A stretch of DNA of 64,000 nucleotides from Owenia fusiformis (lineage: Eukaryota; Annelida; Polychaeta; Sabellida; Oweniidae), in contig CAIIXF020000010.1 of the NCBI GenBank assembly GCA_903813345.2, positions 2,597,169 through 2,661,168 on the forward strand, in the 5' to 3' direction. The notes under the pieces are model-generated. The model was not told where the DNA came from. It made no database searches and saw only the letters and a program-made list of their open reading frames with translations. A program made the position numbers and the translations under genes. Shown piece by piece: positions 26,818 to 36,868 of the stretch. Position 1 is the stretch's first letter. Every line of letters begins with the position of its first letter.

Positions 26818-27012
26818 AAAAGATGGATGAATAAAATAGGAAGGTAGGATAGGATAGAATAGGAAGGAACGATAGGATAGAATAAGAAAGAAGGATAGGA
26901 TAGAACAGAATAGGAAGAAAGGATATGATAGGAGAGGATAGGAAGGAAAAGATACGAAGGAAGGATAGATAGGAAGGATAGGATAGGATAAGATCAGATA
27001 GGAAGGATGGAT
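26818..27012. repeat. GGATA minisatellite, array 4
   Basis: Same purine-rich unit family and flanks as the other three arrays. Confidence 0.9.
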
Positions 27013-28799
27013 AAATTTTTCAATATTTTCGACTTCTCTACTCTTGACTTTCTATCAGGATACCATCAGATCGATTTTCCGAAATTTCAAAACGCCATAA
27101 CTTCCGGACCGGAAGTCGGATCGAAATTTGATTTAAAGATTTCGGATTCTTGACAAAATTCTACCCCTAATTCATAACTCATATGTTACATTTGGTGAAT
27201 TTCTATTTTGACCTACTTTTTAGACACGCCATAACTTCGGAACCAGAAGTTGGATCGAAATTTGATTTGCAGATCCGGATTTCTGAGAAAATTCTACCCC
27301 AAATTCATAACTCAAACGTTAAATTTGGAGAATTTTTTATTTTGACCTACTTTTCGGACACCATACCTCAAAAGTTGGTCAAAATACTTTCTGACGGCAA
27401 AAGGCTAACACTATTAGCACACTCGTGGCTACATATATACACAATTTCAAGGAATATAATTAAAGTGTAGTGTCAGAATCGCAAAAATGAGGAAAACCTT
27501 TGGATTTGACCTAGATTTTGACCTAGGGAGTTTGGTGTCCAAATTTTGAAGCTAAGTAGCCTTTGAGGTCCCCTTCTTTTATAGACTTTCATCATGTTAA
27601 GCTGTACTCAGTCTATATCTCGTATTTTACAGTTCAAAAAAATCTTTTTTTTTCCATTAACATAACATGGGGCACCAAATTTAGCGATTTTTGAGCTTTC
27701 AAAACGTCATCACTTTCGAACTGGAAGTCGGATCGAAATTTGGTTTGCAGATTCAGATTCCTGAGAAAATTCTACACTTTAATCATAACTCAGACGTCAA
27801 ATTTGGAGAACTCTTTATTTTGACCTACTTTTCAGACACCATATCTCAAAAGTGGGTCAAAATACTTTCTGACGGCAAAAGGCTAACACTATAAGCACAC
27901 TCTTGGCTACATGTATACACAATTTCGAAGAATATTATTGAAGTGTAGTGTCAGAATCGCAAAAATAAGGAAAACCTTTGAATTTGACCTAGATTTTGAC
28001 CTAGGCATTTTTGTGTCCAAATTTTGAAGCTAGATGGCTTTTTAGGTCCACTTCTTTTAAAAGCTTTCATTAAATTAAGCTGAACTCATTCTATATTTCG
28101 TATTTTTCACTTCAAAAAAATCTTTTTTTCCCATTGATTTTACATGGGCACCAAATTTAGCGATTTTTGAGCTTTTAAAACGATATAACTTCCGAACCGG
28201 AAGTCGGATCCAAATTTGGTTTGCAGATTTAGATTCCTGAGATCATTCTACACTTATTCCATAACTCGCATGTTGAATTTGGAGAACTTTTTGTTCTGAC
28301 CTTCTTTCCGGACGCCATATCTCAAAATCGGTAAGAGATATCAAAAAATAAAATCGACAATGTCCTAACCTACTTTTTTATTAGGAACACAATGAAAAAA
28401 ACCCGGATCAAAAATATTGAAGGACGACCGAGAAAATCGAAAAAAGTGACAAAGTACTGGATTTGACCTAGTTCTTGACCTTTGACCTAGATAAAAATTT
28501 GACCCAATTTCCCACCAACTAGATACTGAACCTAAATAGACTGTATTATGATCTTTACTGGATACCTTATAGTTATTGAAAAAACTCTTAAAGAAAAATA
28601 ATAATAATAAGAAGAAGAAGAATACTGGCAAAAACAATAGACTCCAGATTTTCAATCTGGAGTCTAATAATATGTGACATAACTTGTAGCATGTAGGCCT
28701 AACAAGTAACAACCAGTATAATAAAACATCTATTGCAGATAGGGATATTGCTAACTGCTTAGAAAAGTGTACCAAGCTAGATACAGACATGAAAGATAG

Positions 28800-28890
28800 A
28801 GTTCTAAATTCAATGCACCATTTAGAACCTAGTATCCTCAGGTTCAAAGTCCAAATGCTCTACCGCTGAGCCAAAGAGGTTAAGGCCACC
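28800..28890 (-). mobile_element. Degenerate tRNA-like SINE head
   Basis: On the minus strand TTGGCTCAGCGGTAGAGC resembles an A box region and GGACTTTGAACC an anticodon arm (Gln-like TTG), followed by a poor B box (AGGTTCTAAAT). The acceptor stem does not pair. More likely a SINE fragment than a working tRNA gene. Confidence 0.45.
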
Positions 28891-29581
28891 ACAGCTGAGT
28901 TGTAATAGCAACTTGCTATCTAGAAGTCTATTCTTGGAACTGTCATAATTTACGATTTTGCCTCAAAGTCATTGTTTGTCTCAATGTAGAAAATTTTATT
29001 TTCTGAATCATAAGTTAGGACAAGACAAATTTATGATCAACCGAAAATCAAGTTTTAGTCTAAGCTTATATGACAAACATTACCAATATTACAAAACCAT
29101 GGTGCATTGATAAACAATGGAATTTTATATGTAACTGAGATGACTGGCAAAAGCATAAGATTTCATATTTTGCACTGATAAAGAAGAATACACTTGTTTC
29201 TTTACAGATGCCAGCCAAATTTTTTGTAGTAGGATCAGAAGCTCAATACAAATTTTAAAATGATTATTGTGCAGCCATTTCGGAAATATATGAGACAAAT
29301 CATACCTACAGTGCTGGTATATATTAATTGATCAGTCGTTTAATTGGCATATTTTCTTGAATTTTAACATTTAATGTCCCAAACTCCCACAAACTGCAGA
29401 AAAGTATACACCATAAATCATATATTAACAAAATGAGTGTCTCCAAGGCTTCATACCAGCGTATGCATAGTGCATTTGTCACAAGTTTGAGCTGAAATTT
29501 CGCCAAAATGAAGAAGTAGGCTAAGGGTAGTCTCTGCCAGGTTTGTTTATTGTGGTAAGCTTGTAAGTGCTAAGAAGCAAA
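28891..29581. other. No supported gene
   Basis: Unique-looking AT-rich sequence to the right of the satellite. I see no exon here. Confidence 0.4.
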
Positions 29582-29769
29582 TAATGGCTTAAAACGTCGT
29601 ATTATTACGTCACATTGGCGATAGGTGGCACATCCCCTATTATCGCCCAAATTCAGTCAATTTTACTTCCGGTTTATTTTTCTGCCTCAGAAACTTTTCG
29701 GAGTTTAAAGATCGAATTATGGAGGTTTGGAGTCTCAAAAAGGGATAAAAAGGCGGATTTGGTAGAAAG
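29582..29769 (+). promoter_or_regulatory. Possible promoter and non-coding first exon
   Basis: An ETS-type site in reverse (ACTTCCGG, 29665 area) lies just before a segment ending in a plausible donor (GTAGAAAG followed by GTAATATT). All three frames of that segment are closed quickly, so it could only be 5' UTR. The stretch TATTATCGCCCAAATTCAGT at about 29639 has an inverted partner at 34458-34490, so it may instead be the end of an inserted element. Confidence 0.3.
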
Positions 29770-30017
29770 GTAATATTACTTTTTATATTTATCAAGAAAT
29801 CGATTGTGTTACGTGACATATGTTCGAAAAAACAAGATTTATTTTGATCAATATTTCAAATAAACCAATAAAATAACGCTTCACCGTTCAGCCTAAAACG
29901 GGATATTATCACAATACCTCGTCTGATTTTGCTGTTAGGGCGGCTTATACGAATAAGTGGTGTTGTCGTATGCTGCCCGGTAATGATGAGTTGGAATATC
30001 AAGAGTCTTGACAAAAC

Positions 30018-30085
30018 ATGCACTGGCGGATCCAGGGAGGTGGGGGGGGGGGGGCATGGGGTCCAGCCCCTTTTTTGAACCTTCA
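30018..30085. mobile_element. GGATCC-end element fragment (family member 2)
   Basis: ACTGGCGGATCCAGGGAGG followed by a poly-G run is the left end of the family seen at 4908-5108 and 32937-33256. The rest of the element is missing or unrecognisable. Confidence 0.5.
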
Positions 30086-30167
30086 AAAATGATATGTATG
30101 TTTATACGTATTATAAAACCTTAAAACAGCTTCATACTATCTTATTCAAGCTTTATCATGTTTCAGA

Positions 30168-30360
30168 TTCGAAGTGTAATGTCAAGATGGCCTCCAGGGA
30201 ACTAAAGTGTAACATGCTGGACAGATATGAAAAGGAGACTAAATTCAATATCCCACGTGGGAAGCTGAATTGTTGTGGCAAATTCCAGGGTTGTTAGAGA
30301 ATTATACAGACAGACCTTTCACAGAATACTTGATTGAAGAATAAATTAGTAAGTTTTTCT
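30168..30360 (+). pseudogene. Coding-like exon remnant, unrecognised, frame broken
   Basis: After an acceptor-like CATGTTTCAG there is an ATG in good context (AAGATGGCC, 30187) opening 36 codons. The protein-like signal then continues in another frame (words such as TWEAELLWQIP and FTEYLIEE) to a TAA just before a strong donor GTAAGT at about 30350. Reading it needs a frame change. I do not recognise the protein. It could be a decayed exon, a UTR or chance. Confidence 0.25.
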
Positions 30361-30794
30361 TATGATTGATTTTGAATATTATATATGCACCAATGTGCAC
30401 TGTCAGGCGCCTACTTTTGCCAAGGGAAGTGGGTCGTGAGGTAGATTTCCACAAGTCCATTTTATAAAATCCTCACATGAAATATTAAACTATTTTATTT
30501 TATTGAACATTACAGGTAATGCATTTAATGTGCTTTTTTCTGAACACAAATAAAATCCAAAATATAATATAAAAATTGATTTATTAAATCTTTTAGGCCT
30601 AATTGTTTTAAGTTTAGGGGAACATTTTGTATGCCTTTCATGTTAACTGATCTGGGTTAGCCATCTGTAATATGTAAATATGCACTGCAACATTTGAATT
30701 ATTATTGTAGTTTTCAATACTATATCTAGTACTGTGTTGTTAATTCAGGATTACTTATTACTCATTGCAGGTGACACAAGAAAAGAGAGTCTAT

Positions 30795-30899
30795 CAAAAA
30801 GAGCATAATTGATCAGTTCAACCCAAAGGAATGGTATGATCAGCAAGAGTGGCGACTAAAAGCATTACAGTTTGGAATAATTATTCACACGAAAGACTA
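30795..30899 (+). pseudogene. Second coding-like remnant, unrecognised
   Basis: An open segment with unusual-for-intron composition (FNPKEWYDQQEWRLKALQF) ends at a TAA at 30897-30899, close to the left end of the Tc1-like insertion at 30921. The nearest good acceptor (TTGCAG at about 30771) puts a stop in this frame. May belong with 30168-30360 and 32064-32150. Confidence 0.25.
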
Positions 30900-30920
30900 A
30901 GATAATGCATTACATATATA

Positions 30921-31918
30921 CAGGGTGTCCAAAAAAAAACAGGACCGTAAGAAAGTTGAATAACTCGGTCAGTTTTGCATATTTTGCCTTGAAATTTAAG
31001 AATTATTTAGTTCATTCAATGTGAATTTTGTTCTGAAAGTTTGATGATAATCTGTTTATTGTGTCAAAAACTACAGTCCTTTACAAAACATGCTCAAACT
31101 GGGCACTTCTCCTCTCTATGCACAAACAAATCCTACGAACAAAGTTGTTAATGACCCTTACCTATACACATTAATGTGGATGGTAAATATTGGGGTAGTT
31201 ATTGCCCTCTTAAGATTGTTAGGGGCCTGTCAGTATACACATAGGCTTTGAGAAATCCTCAAAGATAAAAATTTGGGGGATTTAGATCAGGCGAATGAGC
31301 TGCCCATATGGTTTGCGTTCTGCAACTGATGAGCTGACCACCAAAGCATTGCCTAAACCATTTCAGCATATCATTTGCAGTGTTGGGGTGGTATTGGCTT
31401 GTTAAAACCACTGCTTAATTATCTCCTCAGATGTCCCTTCTGGTGCTTAGTGACCTCCAAAACTTGGTGAGAACTTACTGGTCCTTGTTCATGGTGATAG
31501 CAAGTCCCCAGTCACCTTCGAACCAAAAGGGACTGATGATTCCACGTTTCCTCATTGCCACCCAGGGAGTGCATTATTCAGAATGCAATGGATGCTTTAA
31601 CACTTCATCAGGGGGATGTAAGCCCCAGTAGCAATTGTTCTTGGAACAAACTTGTCCATTCAGAAAGACATGTGTGTAGGAGGATCATCAACAGCTTTGT
31701 TCACCGGATTGAATTGTGCATAGAGATGAGATTTGCACATTTGGGGCATGTTTTGTAAGGAGCTGTAGTTTTTGACTCAATTGGTAGATTATTATCAAAC
31801 TTTCACAACAAAATTCACATTGAATGAACTAAATAATACTGAAATTTCAAGGCAAAATATGCAAAACTGACCGAGTAATTCAACTTTCTTACGGTCCTGT
31901 TTTTTTTTGGACACCCTG
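30921..31918 (-). mobile_element. Tc1/mariner-type element with 155-bp inverted ends, dead transposase
   Basis: Ends CAGGGTGTCCAAAAAA and its complement are flanked by TA, the target-site duplication of the superfamily. Imperfect inverted repeats extend about 155 bp inwards. On the minus strand the interior keeps broken transposase words: IISPFWFEGDWGLAITMN, and WAAHSPDLNPPNFYL, which matches the catalytic-domain SPDL-P-F motif. Stops and frame changes make it non-functional. Confidence 0.88.
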
Positions 31919-32063
31919 TATCACAGTAATTTTACTATAAAGCTTCCTTAAAGTTAAAAATGGCAATAGAAAATTTTGAAAATGAGTACAAGGAAAAAGA
32001 AAAAAACTGGTGAAAGGTATGCATATTTTGAATATAATTGTGAAGGTTTCCTAATGCATTCAG

Positions 32064-32150
32064 ACGCCTGTTCCACCATTTGGTTCAACGCCAGGAGAAG
32101 TGTACCAAAATCATGGAAACTATTTTGAGCATCTAATTGATATCAAATAG
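32064..32150 (+). CDS. Possible terminal coding exon of an unrecognised small gene
   Basis: Following an acceptor (CTAATGCATTCAG) there are 28 codons beginning TPVPPFGSTPGEVYQ and ending EHLIDIK, then TAG. Composition and the Pro-Gly-rich start look like a real C-terminal exon, perhaps of a small ciliary or structural protein, but I cannot name it. No upstream exon in the matching phase is secure. An X-box lies 120 bp downstream. Confidence 0.3.
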   Translation, partial: TPVPPFGSTPGEVYQNHGNYFEHLIDIK

Positions 32151-32268
32151 TGTACTAGGACTATAAGACTGACCTTTATACAGGAAGCAGCTTAGAAAGA
32201 TATTTATAAATTGACTTATTAACATTTATTGCGCTTTAAATCATCTGCCCCACCTGCCCAAAACATGA

Positions 32269-32282
32269 GTTACCATAGTAAC
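32269..32282. promoter_or_regulatory. Consensus X-box (RFX site)
   Basis: GTTACCATAGTAAC fits the RFX consensus GTNRCC-N(0-3)-RGYAAC exactly, with a 2-bp spacer. RFX factors drive ciliary genes in animals, and this site lies between two ciliary genes transcribed away from each other (DNAAF8 to the left, ANKS3 to the right). Distance from either coding start (15 and 7 kb) means it would need to be near unannotated first exons or act as an enhancer. Confidence 0.45.
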
Positions 32283-32936
32283 CATATTTTTGGTCCAATA
32301 AGGGGAAAGTGCATGAAAGTTGTTGCATTAATTGCTAGCTGTATTCATTTGACATATTCTGTGAAAATTTCAAATAAAGAATCACAAAACTTGATTTTGC
32401 ATTTTTAGAGGATTTTTGTTATCAGAACTTATTGATCGACCTAGTAATAGTATACATGTATAAAATTTTACAATAGAAGGCAAGTGAGATTCAAATATTT
32501 GTCAGCTGATGAGATATGTTTAACTCTTAAATGGATTTTGGACCCCAGAGCACATTCTTTGCAATAATTTTATAATAATTTTGATAATTTAATCTACATG
32601 AAATTTCATCTAATCGTTGTTAAATCTATTCCCTTTCAGATAAAACAACCCAGATGTAAATCGCATGAACTTTTTGTACAATCCTAGATCAAAGAACATC
32701 ACTGTCACCAAAATATATATATTCAAATAATATATTGTTATATGTAAATGCTACAAAATGTTCAAAACACTTTAGATACCGGACTCTTTATGATTAAGTT
32801 TACTCATATATTCTTGTTACAACATAAATAATCTATATATATTATGAAAGGTAAGTGAATAACCTATTAATGAAAACTGAAACCAGAATGAAAAAAGTTA
32901 TTTGGTTGCAGAGTTATTGTCAAATATGTGAAATAA

Positions 32937-33256
32937 ATCCGGGGGGGGACCCATGGGGCCAGCCCCCCCCCCTAGGTTGGGCCAAGAAAAAACAAAAATT
33001 GGGCCCAAAAAATTTTGGACCAAAAAAGGCCTTCAGGCACCAAAAAGTGTGCCTTTTTGGTCATTACTAGGCCTTATAAGGCCTTATTTTTTAATTTCAG
33101 GCCAAATTTTGAAGAACATGGGCCTCAAATTTACAAAATTTGGGCCCACTTTTCGGTTTTAGGGGCCCAAAATTTTTTATGCGCAAGCGCGGAAGTTTTT
33201 TTCTATGACCGACAATTTGGGCCCCCCCTTGTTGGTTCCTGGATCCGCCACTGCAA
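32937..33256. mobile_element. GGATCC-end element (family member 3)
   Basis: Starts with a poly-G run and GGCCAGCCCCCC, ends with TTCCTGGATCCGCCACTG. The interior words AAAAATTTTGGACC, GGCCTTATAAGGCC and TTTACAAAATTTGGGCCCA recur in inverted orientation in member 4 at 57047-57366. No reading frame of its own. Confidence 0.7.
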
Positions 33257-33996
33257 AGGGTGTAAAACATAAATCCAATTAAGGGCTAAATATTTTCCAG
33301 GTGCATTGTACATGATGCATGTTATCCATTTCTAAAAATTTAAGTAGATCCCTTTGACAGATTTCTTTGAAACAAAATAGTTCTGTATTAAAAAAAAAAT
33401 CCTTGCTTAAACCCTCTAATTACTTTCAACTACTCAAATCAATTGACCTGATTTTAGCAAAAATTAAATCAATAAAAGACCATATTGTTTTTCCAAGTGG
33501 GAAAATGTCTAGTTAACTTTAAATAAATTATAACTCAGTGCATTTATTAGTAGATTGCTTTATGACTGAGTGTGTACCCCACCTCTGTGTACAGTTTTTC
33601 AAATTCTAAATCACAAGGAAAGGTTACCCAGCGAGGGAGATACACAATCTTGAGATAAGAGTAAAAAAGACCCCTTGTGAAGTCCCCTATATCTTTATAA
33701 AAAACTCTAAGGGATTTGCCTGAAGTAAAAATACATCAAGGACTGTGTGGGCCATGTGTCACGTAAGAAAAATACTAGTATGATGCCCATTTGAAGCGAT
33801 GTCTTGCAAGTAGGCTAGCGATCAGCTGTTTCAATGCAAACAAAGCATAGGCATTATGTCCTTAAAAATATCAGATGTGGTTCACATATTCAACATCTTA
33901 AAACATATGGTCTAGTATAAAACGGTGGGTTTCAGTCTTCATATTGATGGAGTAATCAAATAAATATAATATTCATCATTTTAGACGGAGTAATCT
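33257..33996. other. No supported gene
   Basis: AT-rich sequence with nothing exon-like. Confidence 0.4.
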
Positions 33997-33998
33997 TT

Positions 33999-34140
33999 CA
34001 GAATAAGCAAAATATTTGTACAGAAAACAAAACATTATTTTTATGGCCTTATATCCTGGCACTTGTACACATTCCTGAAGGGGGTCAACTCGGTGCATTC
34101 AATGACTTTCGGCAGCGTGAGGAACAACGATTTACAATTG
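33999..34140 (+). other. Possible isolated exon, unrecognised
   Basis: Between an acceptor (ATCTTTCAG) and a strong donor (GTAAGT at 34141) one frame stays open for 47 codons, ending GGQLGAFNDFRQREEQRF. The charged C-terminal half looks protein-like. I cannot connect it to any neighbour in phase, and it could be chance. Confidence 0.25.
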
Positions 34141-34457
34141 CGTAAGTAGCCTACTTTATTTTTTCATTCTTTTGGACAAGATTTTTCTGTAAATGTGATA
34201 ATCAAAGGGTGAAATGCCTTTGAATTGAGCATTCAACTTACCCTTGGCGTCATCATTTTCGGCACGGACTGAAATCGTTTGGAGATCCCCGGGTTGGAGC
34301 TGTGCAGACGTTATTTACAAACTGTTATTTAACGAAATCGTCTGCCTCTTTCAAGGAGAAATGTATGCTCCCTTCCTGTTGTCGCATTCGAGAATGCAAC
34401 ATTGCCTTTGCAGTATTTTGAATTTTTATAGATTTCTATTCAAATTTCCCGCGAACT

Positions 34458-34545
34458 TTTTTGACTGAACTTGGGCGATAATAGAGGAATGATGTCATGC
34501 GCCATCTATTGACGATTTCGGCGTTTTACTCCATTCATGTGCGCA
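34458..34545. repeat. Inverted partner of 29582-29665
   Basis: The complement reads TATTATCGCCCAAGTTCAGT, preceded by an ATGGCGCATGACATC-like stretch that loosely matches the left copy. Either the ends of a ~5-kb inserted element or two copies of a dispersed short repeat. Confidence 0.4.
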
Positions 34546-34649
34546 AAATAATCAAATAATCAGTTTGGTTTAAACTTTGCTGCACATGCACACAATGTAT
34601 GCCATGTTTTTTCTAGTGATTTCGTTTCATTTCATGGAGTTTGCGTTTC

Positions 34650-34694
34650 AGTGTAACTTCCGCAAAAATGGCGGACCATGGATTGAATTAACAG
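34650..34694 (+). promoter_or_regulatory. Candidate ANKS3 non-coding first exon with YY1-like site
   Basis: AAAATGGCGGACC (34666-34677) matches the YY1 motif that often sits at transcription starts of housekeeping and ciliary genes, and an AACAG donor with GTAAAA follows at 34695. The ANKS3 start exon at 39501 begins right after an acceptor, so a 5' UTR exon must exist upstream; this is one candidate. The ATG here opens only seven codons. Confidence 0.3.
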
Positions 34695-34695
34695 G

Positions 34696-36041
34696 TAAAA
34701 TCACTTCGAAATTTCAAGAGAACTTTTAACCTATAATAGCAAAACTTTTGTTTTATTTGTGCATTCTATCTTATCTATCAGATAAGAGTCTCAGGGGTAT
34801 GTAGGCAAATTTATTTTGGTAGGAGCACTCTGTTTAGTTTGAAAACGCACCCTTTATTATTATATATCAGCACTATAAATTGAAGCGTCTTGTTGATCTT
34901 TACTTTTCAGATCACTTATGAATGGTATACAAGCCATCCAGCATTGATAATAGGCTAAAATAGTGATACTTTGTTGGAGGGAGCTTGTCTGTCCAAATCT
35001 GAATGATGCTTCCGTGATTCCAGAAATGTAACGTCAACATTAGATCTACATGTATGATTTTTGGACACACAGGCTCCCGGAACAACTCAATACTCTTTGA
35101 TGCAGTCTATAGCTTATTTACTCGAACCAAACAGGTAGAAATAGAAAGATGAAGAACTCAACTGTGCAAGATCTGACATGGGGAAGTACCATTTTGAAGG
35201 GTCGGCAGGGTGGCAACATTTTTTTTGAAATTTTTCAATTTGGTGTCTATTCTTCAGAATTATTCTTTGATCCTATGTGCAGCTTTATAGTTTCTGAGTT
35301 TCACTTTATAATTATACTTTCATAGGCTACATACAAGCTCAAAAATTCCTGCGAAAACCAGCAAATTTTTTTTTCACTTTCTTCAGAACGACACACAAAT
35401 AAGGAAAGTTTGAAAAGGCAAAATATTTACCTACGACTTCAAAATGACCTAAGATACCTTTACGTATGGTACCGCACGTTTGTGAACATGTTGCCCAATC
35501 TGTTCTTTAGTAGAAAGTGCAAAAAACTGAAGATATTTTGCAGAATTCCGCGTCCTCCATCAAAGTTCCCCGGATGTAACAACTAACTCAATTAAAATTC
35601 AGATAGCATGCTTTAAATAACGGCTAGATATAATTCATTAGAAAAACAGCGTTATAATTGTGAGACATAGGAGAATATCATAAATTTTAGTGTCAATTAT
35701 TCATGATATTTTCCTCATAAGATTCTTAATAACTTGTATTTGTTGTTATTTAAAAACAATAATCGCTATATAATACTAGTTCTCCGCAAAATGTCTACAT
35801 CTCGCGCTTTCTCGGATAGTTCTCGCAGGTGTGTGAGATTTGAAAAAAATATGAAAATTTAGGAATATTTTCCATTTACTGTTCTTTGCTAAGTCAATGG
35901 GAAAAAAAGTAAGTAAACAAATCGAATCACTTAAAAATCATTAAGCTTTTTACTCTACAGTCTGTTGTTCGTCACAGAAATGTAGTCCTACTCAGGCCTG
36001 TCAACCTGGGTACACCCTTCCAAATAATGTGAACACAAGTA
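34696..36041. other. No supported gene
   Basis: No exon with a credible frame. If the candidate first exon at 34650 is right, this is ANKS3 5' UTR intron. Confidence 0.35.
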
Positions 36042-36868
36042 CAGTGATTTTTTTTATTCTGGGAATCAGTTCATATGGTTGAAATAACGAAAGAATGTGA
36101 TGTAACCACGTGTCTACTTACCGGCTTGTTCTATGTCATCCATCGGACTAGGTTATATCGTGGAACGCAGCCAAACACGACACTGAAGGCAACAGCATAT
36201 CGATCTTGATCTTAGCCAAATTTTTGGAAATTTAGATCGTCCATTTTGCAAGCTCACGTGACTGACACGTGACACGTGTCTGATCACGTGACTAGTTACT
36301 GTATCGATCATGTGACTTAATGATGTGTCAATGACGTGTCACCCAACCATGTCTTCAAGGAAAATGGAAGTTAATATTTTGGAAAATGTTTTCCGAGCAT
36401 TTGCTACTGATTATAGAAGGCACAATAACGAACGAAACTGCTAAATTGTATTTCGTGCCTAACAGGTGCAGTACGCAATGAAAGAAACTGCTAAATTGTA
36501 TTTTTAGTCTGCTTATTGATATATTGATTCATAAAGACCTGAAATGATGCATTCAAATAAGACCGCCTCCTAAATGAAAACACTACACCTAAGGTGGTGA
36601 AAAAGAACGAACTAAAGTTGAAAGATCGCAACGTTCGCTACTTTGTTCAATTCCGGAAATCTCCAAAGGGCTGCAAATGGGAAATTATTTAGATTTTATA
36701 ACGGTAACCTCAGAATACTGGCTTCATTGTCATGTTTGGCTGCGTTCCACGATGTATCCTAGTCCGATGGATGACATAGAATAAGCCGGTAAGTAGACAC
36801 GTGGTTACATCACATTCTTTCGTTATTTCAACCATATGAACTGATTCCCAGAATAAAAAAAATCACTG
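36042..36868. mobile_element. 827-bp MITE with ~150-bp inverted ends and TA flanks
   Basis: Ends CAGTGATTTTTTTTATTCTG and complement are flanked by TA on both sides. About 150 bp inwards are inverted copies (CGAAAGAATGTGATGTAACC, CCGATGGATGACATAGA and complements). No transposase frame is visible. Tc1/mariner-type non-autonomous element in the putative ANKS3 upstream region. Confidence 0.85.
36255..36290. promoter_or_regulatory. Cluster of four CACGTG E-boxes
   Basis: CACGTG at 36255, 36266, 36273 and 36285, several as TCACGTGA, the form preferred by USF/MITF/TFE factors. Two more copies sit in the MITE ends (36107 and its mirror near 36800). Binding in vivo is inference. Confidence 0.45.

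Larger units (their letters stand above)
17553..28672. repeat. 11-kb complex satellite
   Basis: The whole interval is built of a few repeating modules. (1) A ~140-bp unit around GGAAGTCGGATCGAAATTTG with CAGATTCGGATTCCTGA, often in pairs. (2) A block with TGACCTACTTTTCGGACACC, ATATCTCAAAAGTGGGTC and CTTTCTGACGGCAAAAGGC. (3) A TTTGACCTAGATTTTGACC block. (4) GGATA-rich minisatellites. (5) GAACGAAGTTCAATTTCAGA inverted words. (6) AGCTGAGTAAGT arrays. Modules recur in a similar order but with irregular spacing. Recurrent 60-110-codon open stretches arise from the repeats, mostly start at TTG rather than ATG, and I do not regard them as genes. The array begins about 20 bp upstream of the DNAAF8 start exon. 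Confidence 0.9.

Noticed and set aside
17553-28672. CRISPR-like or prokaryotic repeat array
   Set aside because: Units are long, irregular and flanked by spliced eukaryotic genes; no spacers of uniform length.
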